Shown in pieces: positions 37,850 through 50,790 of a stretch of DNA of 64,000 bases. The stretch spans positions 109,276,389 through 109,340,388 of the forward strand of contig NC_135716.1 in assembly GCF_964656455.1 (NCBI RefSeq). The letters run 5' to 3'. Origin of the DNA: Halichoerus grypus. Its lineage: Eukaryota > Chordata > Mammalia > Carnivora > Phocidae. A program made the translations under genes and the position numbers. The notes beneath the pieces were generated by a model. It was not told the DNA's origin, made no database searches, and saw only the letters and a list, made by a program, of their open reading frames with translations. Each line of letters opens with the position of its first letter. The stretch's first letter is position 1.

Positions 37850-38878
37850 TTTTTTTTAATTCCAGTATGATTAACGTACAGTGTTATATTAATTTCAGGT
37901 GAGCAATATAGTGCCTCAACAATTATATACATTGCTCATCATGGGTGTACTCTTAATCCCCCTCACCTATTTCACCCATCCTCACACACACACATATACA
38001 TACACACACCATATCTCCTTTATCCATTCATCTATCGAACATCTGGGTTGTTTCCATAATTTGGCTATTGTAAATAATGCTGCAATAAACGTAAGGGTGC
38101 AAGTATCTTTTCAAATTAGTGTTTTCATACTCTTTGGGTAAATACCAGTAGTGGAATTACTGGATCATATGGTAATTCAATTCTTCATTTTTTGAGGCAC
38201 CTCCATACTATTTTCCACAGTGGCTGCACCAGTTTGCATTCCGACCAACAGTGCACAAAGGTTCCTTTTTCTCAACATCCTTGCCAACACTTGTTTGTTT
38301 TTTTGATTTTAGCCATTCAGACAGGTGTGAGATGATATCTCATTGCGGTTTTGATTTGCATTTCTCTGATGGTGAGTGCTGTTGAGCATCTTTTCATATG
38401 TCTGTTGGCCATCAGCACGTCTTCTTTGGAGAAATGTCTGTTCATGTCTTCTGCCCTTTTTTTAATGGATTATTTGGTTTTTTGGTGTTGAGATGTATAC
38501 ATTCTTTACATATTTTGGATACTAACCCTTTATTGGATATGTCATTTGCAAGCATTTTCTCCCATTCAGTGGGTTGTCTTTTAGTTTGGTTGACCGTTTC
38601 CTTTGCTGTGCAGAAGCTTTTTATTTTGATGTCGTCCCAGTAATTTATTTTTGCTTTTGTTTCCCTTGCCTTAGAAGACATATCTAGAAAAATGTTGCTA
38701 TAGCCGATGTCAGAGAAATTACTGCCTGTGTTATCTTCTAGGACTTTTTTATAGCTTCAGTTCTCACATTTAGGTCTTCAATCCATTTTGAGCTTATTTT
38801 TGTGTATGGTGTAAGAAAGCAGTCCAGTTTCATTCTTTTGCATGTAGCTGTGCAGTTTTCCCAATACCATTTGTTGAA
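37850..38878 (-). mobile_element. 5'-truncated carnivore L1
   Basis: Minus-strand L1 of about 1 kb: T-run and AATTCCAGTATGATTAACGT (3' end), 3' UTR with a CA array near 37983-38007, then ORF2 C-terminus. A fragment at 38442-38681 reads as the end of the L1 polyprotein, with disablements around it. A 20-bp repeat, AGGCAAATTTTCCTGATAAA (37741-37760) versus AGACAAATTTTCCTGATAAA (38878-38897), flanks the L1 plus about 90 bp of extra sequence on its 3' side. Confidence 0.93.
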
Positions 38879-39205
38879 GACAAATTTTCCTGATAAATTT
38901 GTTTCCAAAAATTCCTAAACTACTAAATAGAGACAACTGTTTAGAAAACTGAGACCAAAAGCTGCTTCTTTCTAAAATAACAAGATAATTAACACAGAAG
39001 TATTTTGGAAAATTGCCTCAATTCTCCACTCTGCTCTGTTAGTGAAGATATAACCAAAATAACACCAAGCATTTTGATCAGAAAGATTTAGTTAAAAATT
39101 AATAACCCGTTACTACTTTTTAAATTATTATTGATAGTTTTAATGTATCAAGAATTTGTGAGGGTTTTTTTTGTTGTTTTTTTTTTAGTATTTAAAAGTC
39201 CTTTT

Positions 39206-39382
39206 GGGGTGCCTGGGTGGCTCACTCAGTTAAGCAACTGCCTTTGGCTCAGGTCATGAAGCACCCCCCCTCAATCAAGCTCTCTGCTCAGCAGGGAGCC
39301 TACTTCTCCCCCTCCTCTGCCTGCCACTCCCTCTGTTTGTGCTCTCTCCCTGTCAAATAAATAAATAAAAACAATTAAAAAT
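39206..39382 (+). mobile_element. Carnivore tRNA-SINE with internal deletion
   Basis: SINE head GGGGTGCCTGGGTGGCTCAC. The tRNA-like part loses about 30 nt after CAGGTCATGA. Duplication AAAGTCCTTT at 39195-39204 and 39383-39392. Confidence 0.93.
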
Positions 39383-39544
39383 AAAGTCCTTTCATTTGTT
39401 TTTCAGAATTTTTCAAGAAAAAACTATTTCAGGATATTACCAATGGCTAGCTCTGGGTGGGTGAGATCCTTATGTCATTTGTGTTCTTTTTGCTTATTTT
39501 ATGTGACTTTTTCCTATAATACGTATATATTGCTTTTGTGTGCA

Positions 39545-40640
39545 TTTTTATTTTTAATGAAAGTAATACATATAAGTGAATATTCAAATAGTTCATAAAG
39601 GCTTATAACAAAAACACCCAAGTCCCATCAGCCCCTTGACCAACTTCCCCCCACCTAGCTTCTAGCTTCGCCCCATGTTCCACATAACCCTACTAGGTTA
39701 TTTCCTAACAATATGCTTACACCAATGTTTCCTGACTTTCATTTTTAGACATTATTTATTGACTTCTTGTCATGGTATTTGAGGATTTAGCCCTTTCACA
39801 CGTACCACCATCACCACTTTCCCCTCACCCTTCTTCCTTCTCACACAGCTACATCACTTCTGTTCAAATCAATAATTTGTATTTTTATCATCCTGTCAAT
39901 GTAAATACAGTGCATTGCTGAATCAAGTAAGGTGCCATGATAGTGCTGCTCTTGAAAATCTCCTGTTGTCCCTGGAGTTAATAATTGCCTTCCTTTTTCA
40001 CTTACTTTTTTTTTTAATGTATCTAACCCGAATTTTATCCAGATGCTTCAACCTATCTATCAAATGCCCATCGGTATCTTCCAATGCCCAAACATTAGAA
40101 ATTCACTCTCTTACTTTGCTAAAGCACAGATTTCAGTAGTTTACTCAGAGCGTGTGCATTGAAGGTAAATTTTTTAGCGTGCTTGCATGTCTGAAAATGT
40201 CTGTATTCTATTCTCATCCTCCACTGATAATTTCGGTAAGCTGAAGATCATTTTCCCTCAGCATTTTAAAAGCACTGTTCCACTGTCTTTTACTTCCAGT
40301 GTTGCCACTGAAATAAATATGCCTAATGCCTTTCTGGTACCCCTTCCTCTGTATCTGGTCTATTCTTCATTCTAGAATCTTCCCATTACCTTTATGTCCG
40401 AAATTTCACAATGATGTGCCTTGTGCCTTAGAATGGGCCTTTTTTCTTTGATTGTGCTGGACTCCCAGGGGTGCTTTCAATCTTACCGGCAAATTTTTTC
40501 CTTTATTATTTTTTTACTAATTTCCTCCTTCTCATTTTCTATGTTCTCTCTTTGTGAACTCTTGTCAGCAGGATGTTGGGACTTTATTATTCTCCAGATC
40601 GATTGTCCTTTTATCCCACTGATTATCTCTACAGCTTTTC
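39545..40640 (-). mobile_element. Ancient L1/HAL1-like tract
   Basis: T-rich tract resembling antisense of an old L1-type element, for example TTGCATGTCTGAAAATGTCT and CTCAGCATTTTAAAAGCACT, TTCCACTGTCTT. Family not certain and the ends are approximate. Confidence 0.4.
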
Positions 40641-40790
40641 TTTTCTTTTTTCTTTTTTTTTTTTTTTTTTAATTTAAGTAGGCTCCACATACCAGCATGG
40701 AGCCCAACACAGGGCCAAAATCATGACCCTGAGATTAAGACCTGAGCTGATATCAAGAGTTGGATGCTTAACTGAGCCACCCAGGCACCT
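40641..40790 (-). mobile_element. tRNA-SINE, older form
   Basis: T-run, then AAGTAGGCTCCACATACCAG and the reversed tRNA-like part ending TGAGCCACCCAGGCACCT. Duplication unclear in T-rich flanks. Confidence 0.85.
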
Positions 40791-40818
40791 CATCTTTTCT
40801 ATGATCTATTGTCTGAGA

Positions 40819-41045
40819 CAGAGGTTCTCAACTGGGGTGGGGGTGGGAGGTGTTGATTCTCCCCACCCCAGCCATTTGGCAATATCTGCTGATGCTTTTG
40901 GTTGTCATCACAGGGAAAGGGGGCATGCATGGGTACTTAGTGAGTAGAGGCCAGGGAGGCTGCTAACCCTGTTACAATGCATAGCCTCCCACAGCAAAGA
41001 ATTTCTAATCCCAAATGTCAGTCATGCCAAGATTGAGAAATCGTG
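40819..41045 (+). mobile_element. MER5A DNA transposon (hAT-Charlie)
   Basis: Full-length non-autonomous element. Begins CAGAGGTTCTCAACTGGGG, with ATTTGGCAATATCTG, GTAGAGGCCAGGGAGGCTGC and AATTTCTAATCCCAAATGTC in consensus order, and ends GATTGAGAAATCGTG as inverted terminus. It lies about 200 bp upstream of the PIGP retrocopy. Confidence 0.92.
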
Positions 41046-41233
41046 GACCGGGAGAATTACTTAGCTTTATCTTCCAACCTTGTACTGAAGCTTCTATATC
41101 AAACATATTTTTGGCACAGGATGGCAGTGTGCAGTGGTTTAGGCTGGGAAAAAATCTGCAGAGGCAGTGCCCATAGCAAAACGATGAGGCTACAACAGAC
41201 CCATGATGAAGGGGAGTAAATCACTGACGATGA

Positions 41234-41891
<658 letters not shown>

Positions 41892-42594
41892 TCTTTTTTT
41901 CCCATTCTCTGATCAGACCTTTTGTTACGGGAACTCTCCATCAAAAGATAAAACTCCTTTCTCCAGAAAAGAAACTTCATACTTCACAGAGGGATTGTGT
42001 TAATGGTCGGATGGTCAGTATGACATGCATGAAAGCACAATGGCTGTATGAGGGGCAAGAAGGGACCCAGTGGCCTCCAAGAGCTTTGTAAACAACTGTA
42101 GGGCAATTCTTCAGGCTTGTACCTCACTCCTGCCTTCCATGGTACACCGACCACCAAGTGCTAAGGCTCCTCAAAGCACTTTGATTAGCCCTTCTTCCAC
42201 TTTGTCAAGTCAGTTATCTCTATTCCGTCCAACTTCTGGTTTCCAAAATTTACTGAAATCTCTCATCGACTGTAGACTTTTCTCCTCTTTTCTTTTTCCT
42301 TATGGATTATATCTTGTAAACCCCTTTCCACACTACCTACACTACGCGTACCACTTTGCAAAAAATAAGGATAAACAAAATAAGATTTAAATAACAGAAA
42401 GGGATCCAATACAGAGAAAGGGAAAGATGTCAATCTATTTTTCTTAAATTTCTAACTTGTTTTTTAATTGTGCCAAAATATCTTCATGAATTTTTTTAAA
42501 AATTTTACAGATTAGTAGAAATTGAAATTAACAATCAGTAGCTTATGTTCATAACTTTTTTTCTGTTCTATAATCTTATTTATTCCTTTCTTCT

Positions 42595-43180
42595 TTTCTT
42601 TTTTATTGAAGCATAGTTGACACACAATGTTACATTAGTTTCAGATGTACAACATAGTGATTCAACAACTTTATACATTATGCTGTGCTTATCATAAGTG
42701 TAGTTACCATCTGTCACCATACAACACTATTATAATACCTTTGATTATATTCCTTATAATTTTCATTTCATTTTCATTTCATAACATTCATTCAATTCAC
42801 CTTTCATTGCCATGACTTACTCATTCCATAACTGGAAGCCTGTATCTCCCACTCCCCTTCACCCATTTTGCCCATCCCTCACCTCTGGCAACCATCAGTT
42901 TGTTCTCTGTGTTTATGGATCTAGTTTTGCTTTGTTTGGTTGGTTGGTTTTTTAGATTTGACATATTAAGTGAAATCATACGGTATTTGTCTTTATCTGA
43001 CTTATTTCACTAAGCATAATGCCCTCTAGGTCCCTCCATGTTGTCACAAATGGCAAAATCTCATTCTTTTTTATGACTAAATAATATTCCACATCTTCTT
43101 TATCCATTCATTTATCAATGGACACTTAGGTTGCTTCCATATTTTGGTTATTGTAAATAATGCTGCAATAATATATTTAT
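42595..43180 (-). mobile_element. L1M-type LINE 3' end
   Basis: Antisense L1 3' UTR: TTTTATTGAAGCATAGTTGA, later CACCTCTGGCAACCATCAGT, TTGTAAATAATGCTGCAATA. It may be flanked by TCATAACTTTTT (about 42549) and TTATAACTTTTA (about 43179). Confidence 0.9.
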
Positions 43181-43574
43181 AACTTTTAGACCAGTTTGTT
43201 GAATATCCTCCCAGATACTTTTTCATGCATACTTATACATACTTTGATTTTTTTTAAACAATAACAAAAAGGACTAAAACATAGACATTATTTTGTAATT
43301 GCTCAGACTATTCCATTCAATGGATGCACCATAGTGTATTTTACCAATCCATTACTGCTAGATATTTATGGACCTTACTGTTGGACCAAATTTTCACTTT
43401 TCCAGGTAGAGCAAAGTAGTAATGTCTGACTAGAAATTAATTCTAAGATTCAAAGCTAGTTTAGATTGAATGGGGAAACACTGGAGGGTTCCTGCTCAGG
43501 TCAAGAGGAGAACAAGGGAATATATGCTAATATCTCACTGCTAAAACAGTGATACTTGAAGTATCAGTCAAGGG

Positions 43575-43750
43575 AACTAGTAAAAGAGAGAAAGTAAAAA
43601 CATAACTACTGGGAAAAAAGATTATACAGTTGTCATTCTTTGTGGATTATATGATTACATACCTAGGAAACCCAAGAAAATCAACTGAGAAAATATATAA
43701 ACAACAGAAAATTAAGTATGGAAGCAGGATACAAAATTAATTTATGAAAA
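43575..43750 (+). mobile_element. L1 ORF2 fragment, diverged
   Basis: Reads like L1 sense sequence around ATTCTTTGTGGATTATATGA, CCTAGGAAACCCAAGAAAAT and GGAAGCAGGATACAAAATTA. Confidence 0.65.
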
Positions 43751-46046
43751 TCTGTGACATATATGTATATGTGTATACGTGTGTGTACATATAAATACAT
43801 ACATATATGCACATGTGTTTATTTGAAACATGAAAAACCCATGTATCATGATAAAAATCAGAATATATTCCTTATCCTAGTTCTAGGAACAAATATGTTT
43901 TTTAAAAAATGAAGTTGATAGTTGAATTATTCATAAGTCATTTTCATAGGCCTTATAGAGAAATACAACTTTGGAATTTAGAAATATTCCTTAGTATAAA
44001 CATCTCCTGCCCCACCGATCCTCTGACAAACATATTCAATTCCAAATCAAATTTCTGTAGTGATGTAAATCTACTACTTTGTTGGTCATATATGTTCACC
44101 TGCACTATTCATATGATCTATCCGAAAAATAACTAAAAAGAGAAAAACAAGAGAAATTTTCATGAGAGTATTTTTTAATATACATATTATCTCCCTTATT
44201 ATGTCCCAATCAAATTGGTCTCTTCATGTCATTATAATGATTGTTCACACAATATAGTATTACTATAATCAATCCACTCCCATACATCTAAATCATGTTC
44301 ATCACTAACTTAAGTTCCTGTTTTTAGACCCTCCATATACAAAGTTAAAAGCATCAAGAAAATGTATATGCTGCATTCAGATCTCCCACTTAATCTTGAG
44401 GTCTGTATTCTTTGCCTTTTGGTAAAAACAACACATTTTTGCCCTCCAGCAAGGAAGTTTTAAAAAATTACCATCTCTTTTCCAAATACTTTTGTTATAC
44501 TTTACAATATACTAAGAATTTTTTTTTATTTTAAAAAGAAGGCAATCTAGTTTTAATTAAAAAGAAATCATCTTGTGGAAATGTATTTTCCACAAGGAAA
44601 GGAATGGTTCTAGTCCCAGATTTTAAAATTCTCATTGGTAGAAAATACAAGGTAAAAAATAATGTTTGAAAGACTGTTACAATTAAATGTCTTCAAACTT
44701 TGTCAAATATGTTTCACAACAATATGTGGAGTTTCCCCAAATGCTAACATAATGTCTAAGAACCAAAAAGTAGGAAGAAATGGATTGTGGGGTAAGGAAA
44801 ATGTTAACTATTAGTACTAATTATATATAACATATTAGAAACTATGATATCAATAACGAAAAGACCATCAGGATGTTTAACTTAATCACTGAATTCTCCC
44901 CCTAAAATATAAATCAAGCATTTTGCAAAAATACTATATACACCAAATTGAAATGTCCAAATTTTTTTTAGCATAGCAGTTACTTCTTTTGATGTAAAGA
45001 GGAAGGTCGCTTTTCCCCCTAAACATTTAGATATAAGCTGAAGTCTTCAGAATTTGGACGCTTGGCAATGACCAGTTTGCAGATGGACTACTACGTGCAG
45101 TGGCTCTCCACGTCCCTGCAAGGCTACATGACCCACCAACAACAGTCACCTCTGACTCCCTTCCTGCCCCACAGAAGCACTCACCGCCCGCATCGTAGCA
45201 ACCATCACTGCGCTAGGCTCCCCTGCTCCGGCCTCATTCCTGTAACTTCTCATTGACCTCTATTACTATCATTAGTGAGAAAATAATAAATATTGTCTGA
45301 ATTTAGAAATAAATAAGACCATATGTTCATCCAAAGTCCAGCAGAGTTCTGGACAAGTGCCTCATTATCAAAGCCCAGCACCAAAAGAAAAGGCAACATT
45401 ATGGTCCATCAGAGTCCAGAGCACAAGTGAGAGTCTCACAACTGTGTTTTGGGAGTTCACTCACTAAAGATACCTGGATTTTCAGTTGCTTGGAGACAGA
45501 GTGTCTGTCTTGTGCGTCTTTGCACCTGACACCGCACCCTGCAAAGGTGGCGGGTTCTGCATATATTCTCCTCCCTCACCTATCTTCCCCGCGTTCCTCA
45601 GCTTGCTAAGGAAGTCCTTTCAGAATTCAAAGTTCTACAGCTCAGGGAGAGTCGTAACTGATCATCTATATCTACAGAGGGAAAGAGCAAAGGAATGACA
45701 TACTTCCCCTCACTTTTTATCCTGAGCAATTACCCAAAGGTAATAAAAGGCAATCAAGTGATTTAAAGAACTACTTTGCCTTTCCTTTTAGAGCTCCTAC
45801 AGAGGAACTGACCTCTGGTTTGCAAAGGAAGTCCTGTACCACATGGCATTTTAAAAACTATCAGGATTTGGCTTTTAAAACAGTTTTATGCACACAGTAT
45901 TCTACTGGTACAGAAGGAGAAAGTAGTCCCCCGATGTATCAATGTAGAGGTGAGAGGAATTCAATTTCAATTCACTCTGTCTTAACCCAAATTATCAATT
46001 CTTTCAACAAAAAACACACACTGTAAGAGCATCACGGGAGACTTTT
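43751..46046. other. Intergenic, nothing firm
   Basis: AT-rich, with alternating purine-pyrimidine ATGTATATGTGTATACGTGT near 43761-43815. No gene or clear repeat otherwise. Confidence 0.5.
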
Positions 46047-46060
46047 AAAACAATTGTGTA

Positions 46061-46083
46061 GGGGCGCCTGGGCAGCTCAGTCA
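46061..46083 (+). mobile_element. SINE head fragment
   Basis: Only GGGGCGCCTGGGCAGCTCAG and a few bases of a SINE head, preceded by AAAACAATTGTGTA (46047-46060), which recurs as AAAATAATTGCGTA at 46701-46714. Confidence 0.75.
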
Positions 46084-46278
46084 TGCTCACACAGTTGTGG
46101 GGGTTTGGATTCACAAGAGTAGCATCTGTTAGGAGGAAAGCATGCTCATATCTACAGGGATATTTAGTTGTGCCAGCAAATTGCAGTTGCTTAAACAACT
46201 TTCTCCCTCATTCCCTTCCTCCCCTCTTCCTGTCCCTCTCTTCTTCCTTCTCTCTTTCCGTCCTTTCTCTGATTCTTT

Positions 46279-46477
46279 TTTTTTTTTAAGATTTTTTATT
46301 TATTTGTTTGACAGAGAGAGACACAGCGAGAGAGAGAACACAAGCAGGGGGAGTGGGAAAGGGAGAAGCAAGCTTCCCGCGAAGCAGGGAGCCCGATGAC
46401 GGGCTCAATCCCAGGACGCTGGGATCGTGACCTGAGCAGAAGGCAGACTCTTAATGACTGAGCCACCCAGGCGCCCC
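46279..46477 (-). mobile_element. Carnivore tRNA-SINE
   Basis: Complete minus-strand SINE ending CTGAGCCACCCAGGCGCCC. Duplication CTCTGATTCTTT (46267-46278) and CTCTCATTCTTT (46478-46489). Confidence 0.95.
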
Positions 46478-46514
46478 CTCTCATTCTTTGATGCAGGTTT
46501 TTACTTTATTTCAT

Positions 46515-46533
46515 GTTTTTTAAAGATTTTATT
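46515..46533 (-). mobile_element. Remnant of a minus-strand SINE tail
   Basis: TTTTTTAAAGATTTTATTT matches the tail end of a reversed SINE and directly abuts the head of the next, plus-strand SINE. Confidence 0.55.
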
Positions 46534-46534
46534 T

Positions 46535-46700
46535 GGGGTGTCTGGGTGGCTCAATCGTTAAGCCTGGGATTGAGCCCGTCATCGGGCTCCCTGCTTCGCG
46601 GGAAGCTTGCTTCTCCCTTTCCCACTCCCCCTGCTTGTGTTCCCTCTCTCGCTGTGTCTCTCTCTGTCAAATAAATAAATAAAATCTTTAAAAAATAAAT
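46535..46700 (+). mobile_element. Carnivore tRNA-SINE with deletion in the tRNA part
   Basis: GGGGTGTCTGGGTGGCTCAA head, then a jump from CGTTAAG to CCTGGGATTGAGCCC (about 35 nt missing), complete CT-rich part and tail. Confidence 0.92.
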
Positions 46701-47329
46701 AAAATAATTGCGTAAATTATGATTGCTAGTTATATAAGAAATTCTTGAGAAATAAGTAACTATAATCAACAGTTAAAAACACCAACTGTTTACATTCAAC
46801 ATTTGTTATATTGATTTGGAAGGTGGAGGGGACAAACAGAGCTAAAGTTCAAAACCACTTGTCTCCTAAACAATGTAGATGTGGGTTTTGTTGTTTTGTT
46901 TTGTAGATCTGCCCTTCTTCAGTGTGTAATGACCATTATAACAAGAAAACTAATCATTCTTTGAATTTGGAAATCAATATAAAAATACAAAGCGTTAACT
47001 CACTGACATCCTGTCATCACTTCATCATTCTGAACCCAGAACTCAGCCCTTCCACTAGTTTCCATAGAAAATTATCTCCAAGAAGTTCATGATTTCCTCC
47101 TCCCCAACTTTACCTAAAATTAAGGAGTTCCTGGGGAGTAGACTGGCCCACCAGCTCTGTGTTCTCTCTCTTCTTCCCTACATGGGAATTGAAGGAGTAT
47201 CTTCTGTTGCTTAAACTCCTTGGAGTTTCACTGCTTGCCTAAAGTAGCTCTTCCAAACAAATGCAGCACTATCCCTAAAATAAGTCCTGGGAAACACATT
47301 CTTCAACTTGATCCCCTTCCTTTGCTCTC

Positions 47330-48545
47330 ATTTTTCAATAAGCTCTTGTATACTCCTAGCCCTTGACCTCTCATCTCTAAGTTTTGATGATTGCTCGCAC
47401 CCAATAATACATGGGCTTTTCTGCTTTAGTTCTGAGCTCTAAGGTCTGCAATTAACTTTGCTCAGTTCACTTCCACCTGCTCCTTGCAATGACCTCCTCC
47501 AATTTGGACCCTATCTCAGCTTTGCCTTATCTCTGTCCTCTCTATTCTCCCAAACACTGACATGCATCTACTATCAACTCAACTTACACAATATCTGTCT
47601 AACACTCTCTTTCTTGAGCTCCAGATTTTTATTACCAATATCCTACCTTGTGTTCCAGGTTCATCAAATGCAATAAAATAGAACTCATCATCGCCCTTCC
47701 TCCCCATACTCTTTTTTCTCACTTTTCTCAGTCATCATGCCTCTAATCACCAAGCCCAAGAAACCTCCATTTTCCTAGATTCTCCCCACTTGCTTAGTCC
47801 TCTGTAACCATGTAGACACCAAATTCTATCAATTCTACTTGCTAAAGATCTTCCATATATTTACCTCCTCTACCCTTCCTCTTTCACTCCCCAAGTTTAG
47901 GCCTATATACCTTCCCAGACAATCTCTGATGTCTCTCTGGCATCTTTCCTCTTTGAGCCTTCGTATACCAGGATAATAACTTCTCTTCCCATGTTCTCCC
48001 AGTGCTTAGTACCACATGTTTCACACACAACAGAGCCTCAATAAATATTCATTAGTTAGGGAAGAGACTTCAAATCCTTGTGATCTCACATCTTTCCTTT
48101 CCTTGGCATTCAGAGATTGCCTCTGTCTCTCCAATCTCATGCTTCTTCGGGATTCTCCTAACTTGCCATTGATTATTTTCTTATTCTTTCACTTTTGGTC
48201 AAAGCTTTCTATTATTCTTTATTGCCTATCAAATAAATGAATGGCATGGAAGTCTTCCATTCTAGCTCAAACCTATCTTTCCAGTCTCATGGTTCATATT
48301 CTCCCTCTCACATTCTTTGCTCAGTCTAGCTAAATCCAGCCACTAGCCATTCCCCAAACATGCTGTGCATTTTCCTGACTCCTCGCTTTTGCCCATGCTG
48401 CTTCCAACACATAGAATGTCTTTTCTTCCCCTCTTTCCCTGTCAAAAGTATTCCTAGTTTTAAGACCCACTTTCTTCATAAAACTTACAGATTCCTCCAG
48501 ACAGAATTTCTTTCTTCCTCTTCTCTCCTTCTTTAAAACTTAGTT
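47330..48545 (+). mobile_element. Diverged L2 LINE
   Basis: CT-rich tract with L2-like phrases, e.g. AAAATAGAACTCATCATC, ACCAAATTCTATCAATTCTA and the 3' UTR-like CAGAGCCTCAATAAATATTC. Approximate limits. Confidence 0.5.
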
Positions 48546-49139
48546 TACGATTTGCTTTGTACAAGTATTTTATTTCTTCTACCAAAAAAGTTGTTCAAAG
48601 CAGTGTTTTCAAACCACCTGAAACAGAATAACTGGAGTCTTGTTAAAAAACAAAAACAAAACAAAAACCCTCCCGAATCAGAGTTTCGGAAGGGAGCACT
48701 AAGAACCCTGCAACCTGAAAGCAAGTGCCCCAGGAGAGTGCGCAATGAAGCCGGAGACCTTGAAACTGCAGAAATGGGCCTTGACGTCAGTCAGACTGGA
48801 AGTTGCATTCCAGTTATGTCTCTGTTAAAAGATAATTCTCAGAAAAAGCTAATAAAACCATGACTCTGATACAGATAGAAAAGAAAAAAAAAGTTAAAGA
48901 TTTCACTTAACTCATTCAATGAGGTAACCAGGCAGATGTCGTAACCTGTTCAGAAGAGAATCTGAAAGAAACGCATTCATACAGGGTTGTAAAATGGTTC
49001 AGACATGATGAAAGGCTACCATAAGATAATCCAGAAGGATGTGCAATAGCTCAAAGACAATGAAAAGAGTCAGATGACCTAGAAGATGTCCTTTAGGCAA
49101 TGCAGAGTTTTCCACTGAGACGTAAGATTTTTTTCTATA

Positions 49140-49340
49140 CCTCTTGCTAGCTGTGTGACTTTGAGTATGTTACTTAACTTCCCTGAGCCTCAGTTACTTT
49201 TTCTTAAAATAAGATTTCATAATTTAAAAAAAAATCTTAAGGCGGATAATACTTACCTAATACTGCTCTTGTGAGAATTAAGTGAGTTAAGGAGCACCAA
49301 GCCCTCAGGACAATGTTGACTACATGATACTCGATAAACA
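49140..49340 (+). mobile_element. MIR element
   Basis: TAGCTGTGTGACTTTGAGTA, CTGAGCCTCAGTTAC, then TGTGAGAATTAAGTGAGTTA; an A-rich interruption sits in the middle. Confidence 0.8.
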
Positions 49341-49779
49341 TGACATAGTAGTACTAGTACCAGTGGTAGTGTTACCACTAGCTAGAAGCTTTTTGGGACC
49401 CTTTCTTGTTTCCTAATAAATGTATTCATTCAATCAATCAACCAATGTGCATAAAATACCTATTCGTGCTAGGTTTGGGTGGATAATAAAATAGTCTCTG
49501 TCATCAAGGAGTCCAGGCCAGCCAAGGAGATGAGAACCTAGGTCAATAATTACATGGGATACAATAAGTGAAAATAAAAGTATGTGAGCACAATTGACAA
49601 CATGGCTAACCATGTGTGGAAGGTACAGAATGCTTACAGAAAAGCATTATCAAGGGGAATGTAAGCTGAATCTTGAAGGATGAGTAGGAAATCGCTAAGC
49701 ACAGTGTGCTAACAAATATTGTGCTAGATCATTACATATGTTAACCTTATTTAACTCACATAAGAGCCATACAATAATA

Positions 49780-49935
49780 GCTCACTCTAATTGAGTACTT
49801 ACTATGTGTCAGGTGCTGTTTTAAATAACCATCATTATCTTATTTTATGAAGAAAAAAATCCTGAGGCTTAGAGAAACCAAGTAACTTCCCTAAGATGAT
49901 ATAGTCAGTGAGTGGCAAAGCCATGATTATTGCCA
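49780..49935 (-). mobile_element. MIR element
   Basis: Reversed MIR order: ATTGAGTACTTACTATGTGT, CAGGTGCTGTTTTAAATAAC, then CAAGTAACTTCCCTAAGATG. Confidence 0.8.
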
Positions 49936-50197
49936 GATAACCTCGTTCCAAAGTGTAGGAAATATCACCTCAATTTACTAATGAAGAATCAAACCTAGAG
50001 AGATGATGAGATCTCCTAGAGAAACTGATTAGAAATTGGGTCCCTGGTTTTAAAGGACAGGCAGATGGGAAGGAAAATACTCCAGAAAGAGGGAGAACAT
50101 ACAAAACCCTGGAAGTATGGAGGAGCTTAGCATGGCTCCAGGAACCAGAGATGTTTGGAACTCAATATGCATTTATGGAAACAAAGATAAAGCCCCT

Positions 50198-50411
50198 GGG
50201 GGTGCCTGGGTGGTTCAGTCAGTTAAGTGGCTGCCTTCAGCTCAGCTCATGATCTCAGGGTCCTGAGATCGAGCCCCACATCGGGCTCCCTGCTCAGTGA
50301 GGAGTCTGCTTCTCCCTCTCCCTCTGCTGCTCCCCCTGCTTGTGCTCTCTCACTCATTCTCTCTCAAATAAATAAATAAATAAAATAAAATAAAATAAAA
50401 TAAAATAAAAT
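50198..50411 (+). mobile_element. Carnivore tRNA-SINE with (AAAAT)n tail
   Basis: Complete SINE. Duplication GATAAAGCCCCT (50186-50197) and AGTAAAGCCGCT (50412-50423). The tail has grown into a pentanucleotide AAAAT array. Confidence 0.93.
50376..50411. repeat. (AAAAT)n microsatellite
   Basis: About seven AAAAT units at the SINE tail. Confidence 0.9.
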
Positions 50412-50619
50412 AGTAAAGCCGCTAAAGTAGGCAGGGACTGTGAGAAAGAAATTATAGCATACTAACTTTTGCAGACCCTGCTCAGGAAGTTATGCAGAAA
50501 CTATGACAGATTTTAAGCGAAGGAATGAGATCAAAGGTTTAGAAACTGGAGGCAAGGCAAACAGTTATGAGACAGCAAAGACTAGTATTATTGAGATCAA
50601 GATTTTTGAACTCCAACAA

Positions 50620-50790
50620 CCTGCCACTTATCATAACCTCAGGAAAGAGAACCTCTTTGAGCCAGAGTCTCCTCATCTGTAAAATGAATATAATAATAGC
50701 GTCACCACGAGGCTTAAATGAAAGAAGGTAGGTAAGCACCTGCTAATGTACTCCAGATCTAATAGGCATTCAATAAATGATGGTGGTAGT
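50620..50790 (+). mobile_element. MIR element
   Basis: AACCTGCCACTTATCATAAC, CCTCATCTGTAAAATGAATA, then GGCATTCAATAAATGATGG. Confidence 0.8.

Noticed and set aside
38442..38681. 79-codon minus-strand frame
   Set aside because: Fragment of L1 ORF2 in the insertion at 37850-38878.
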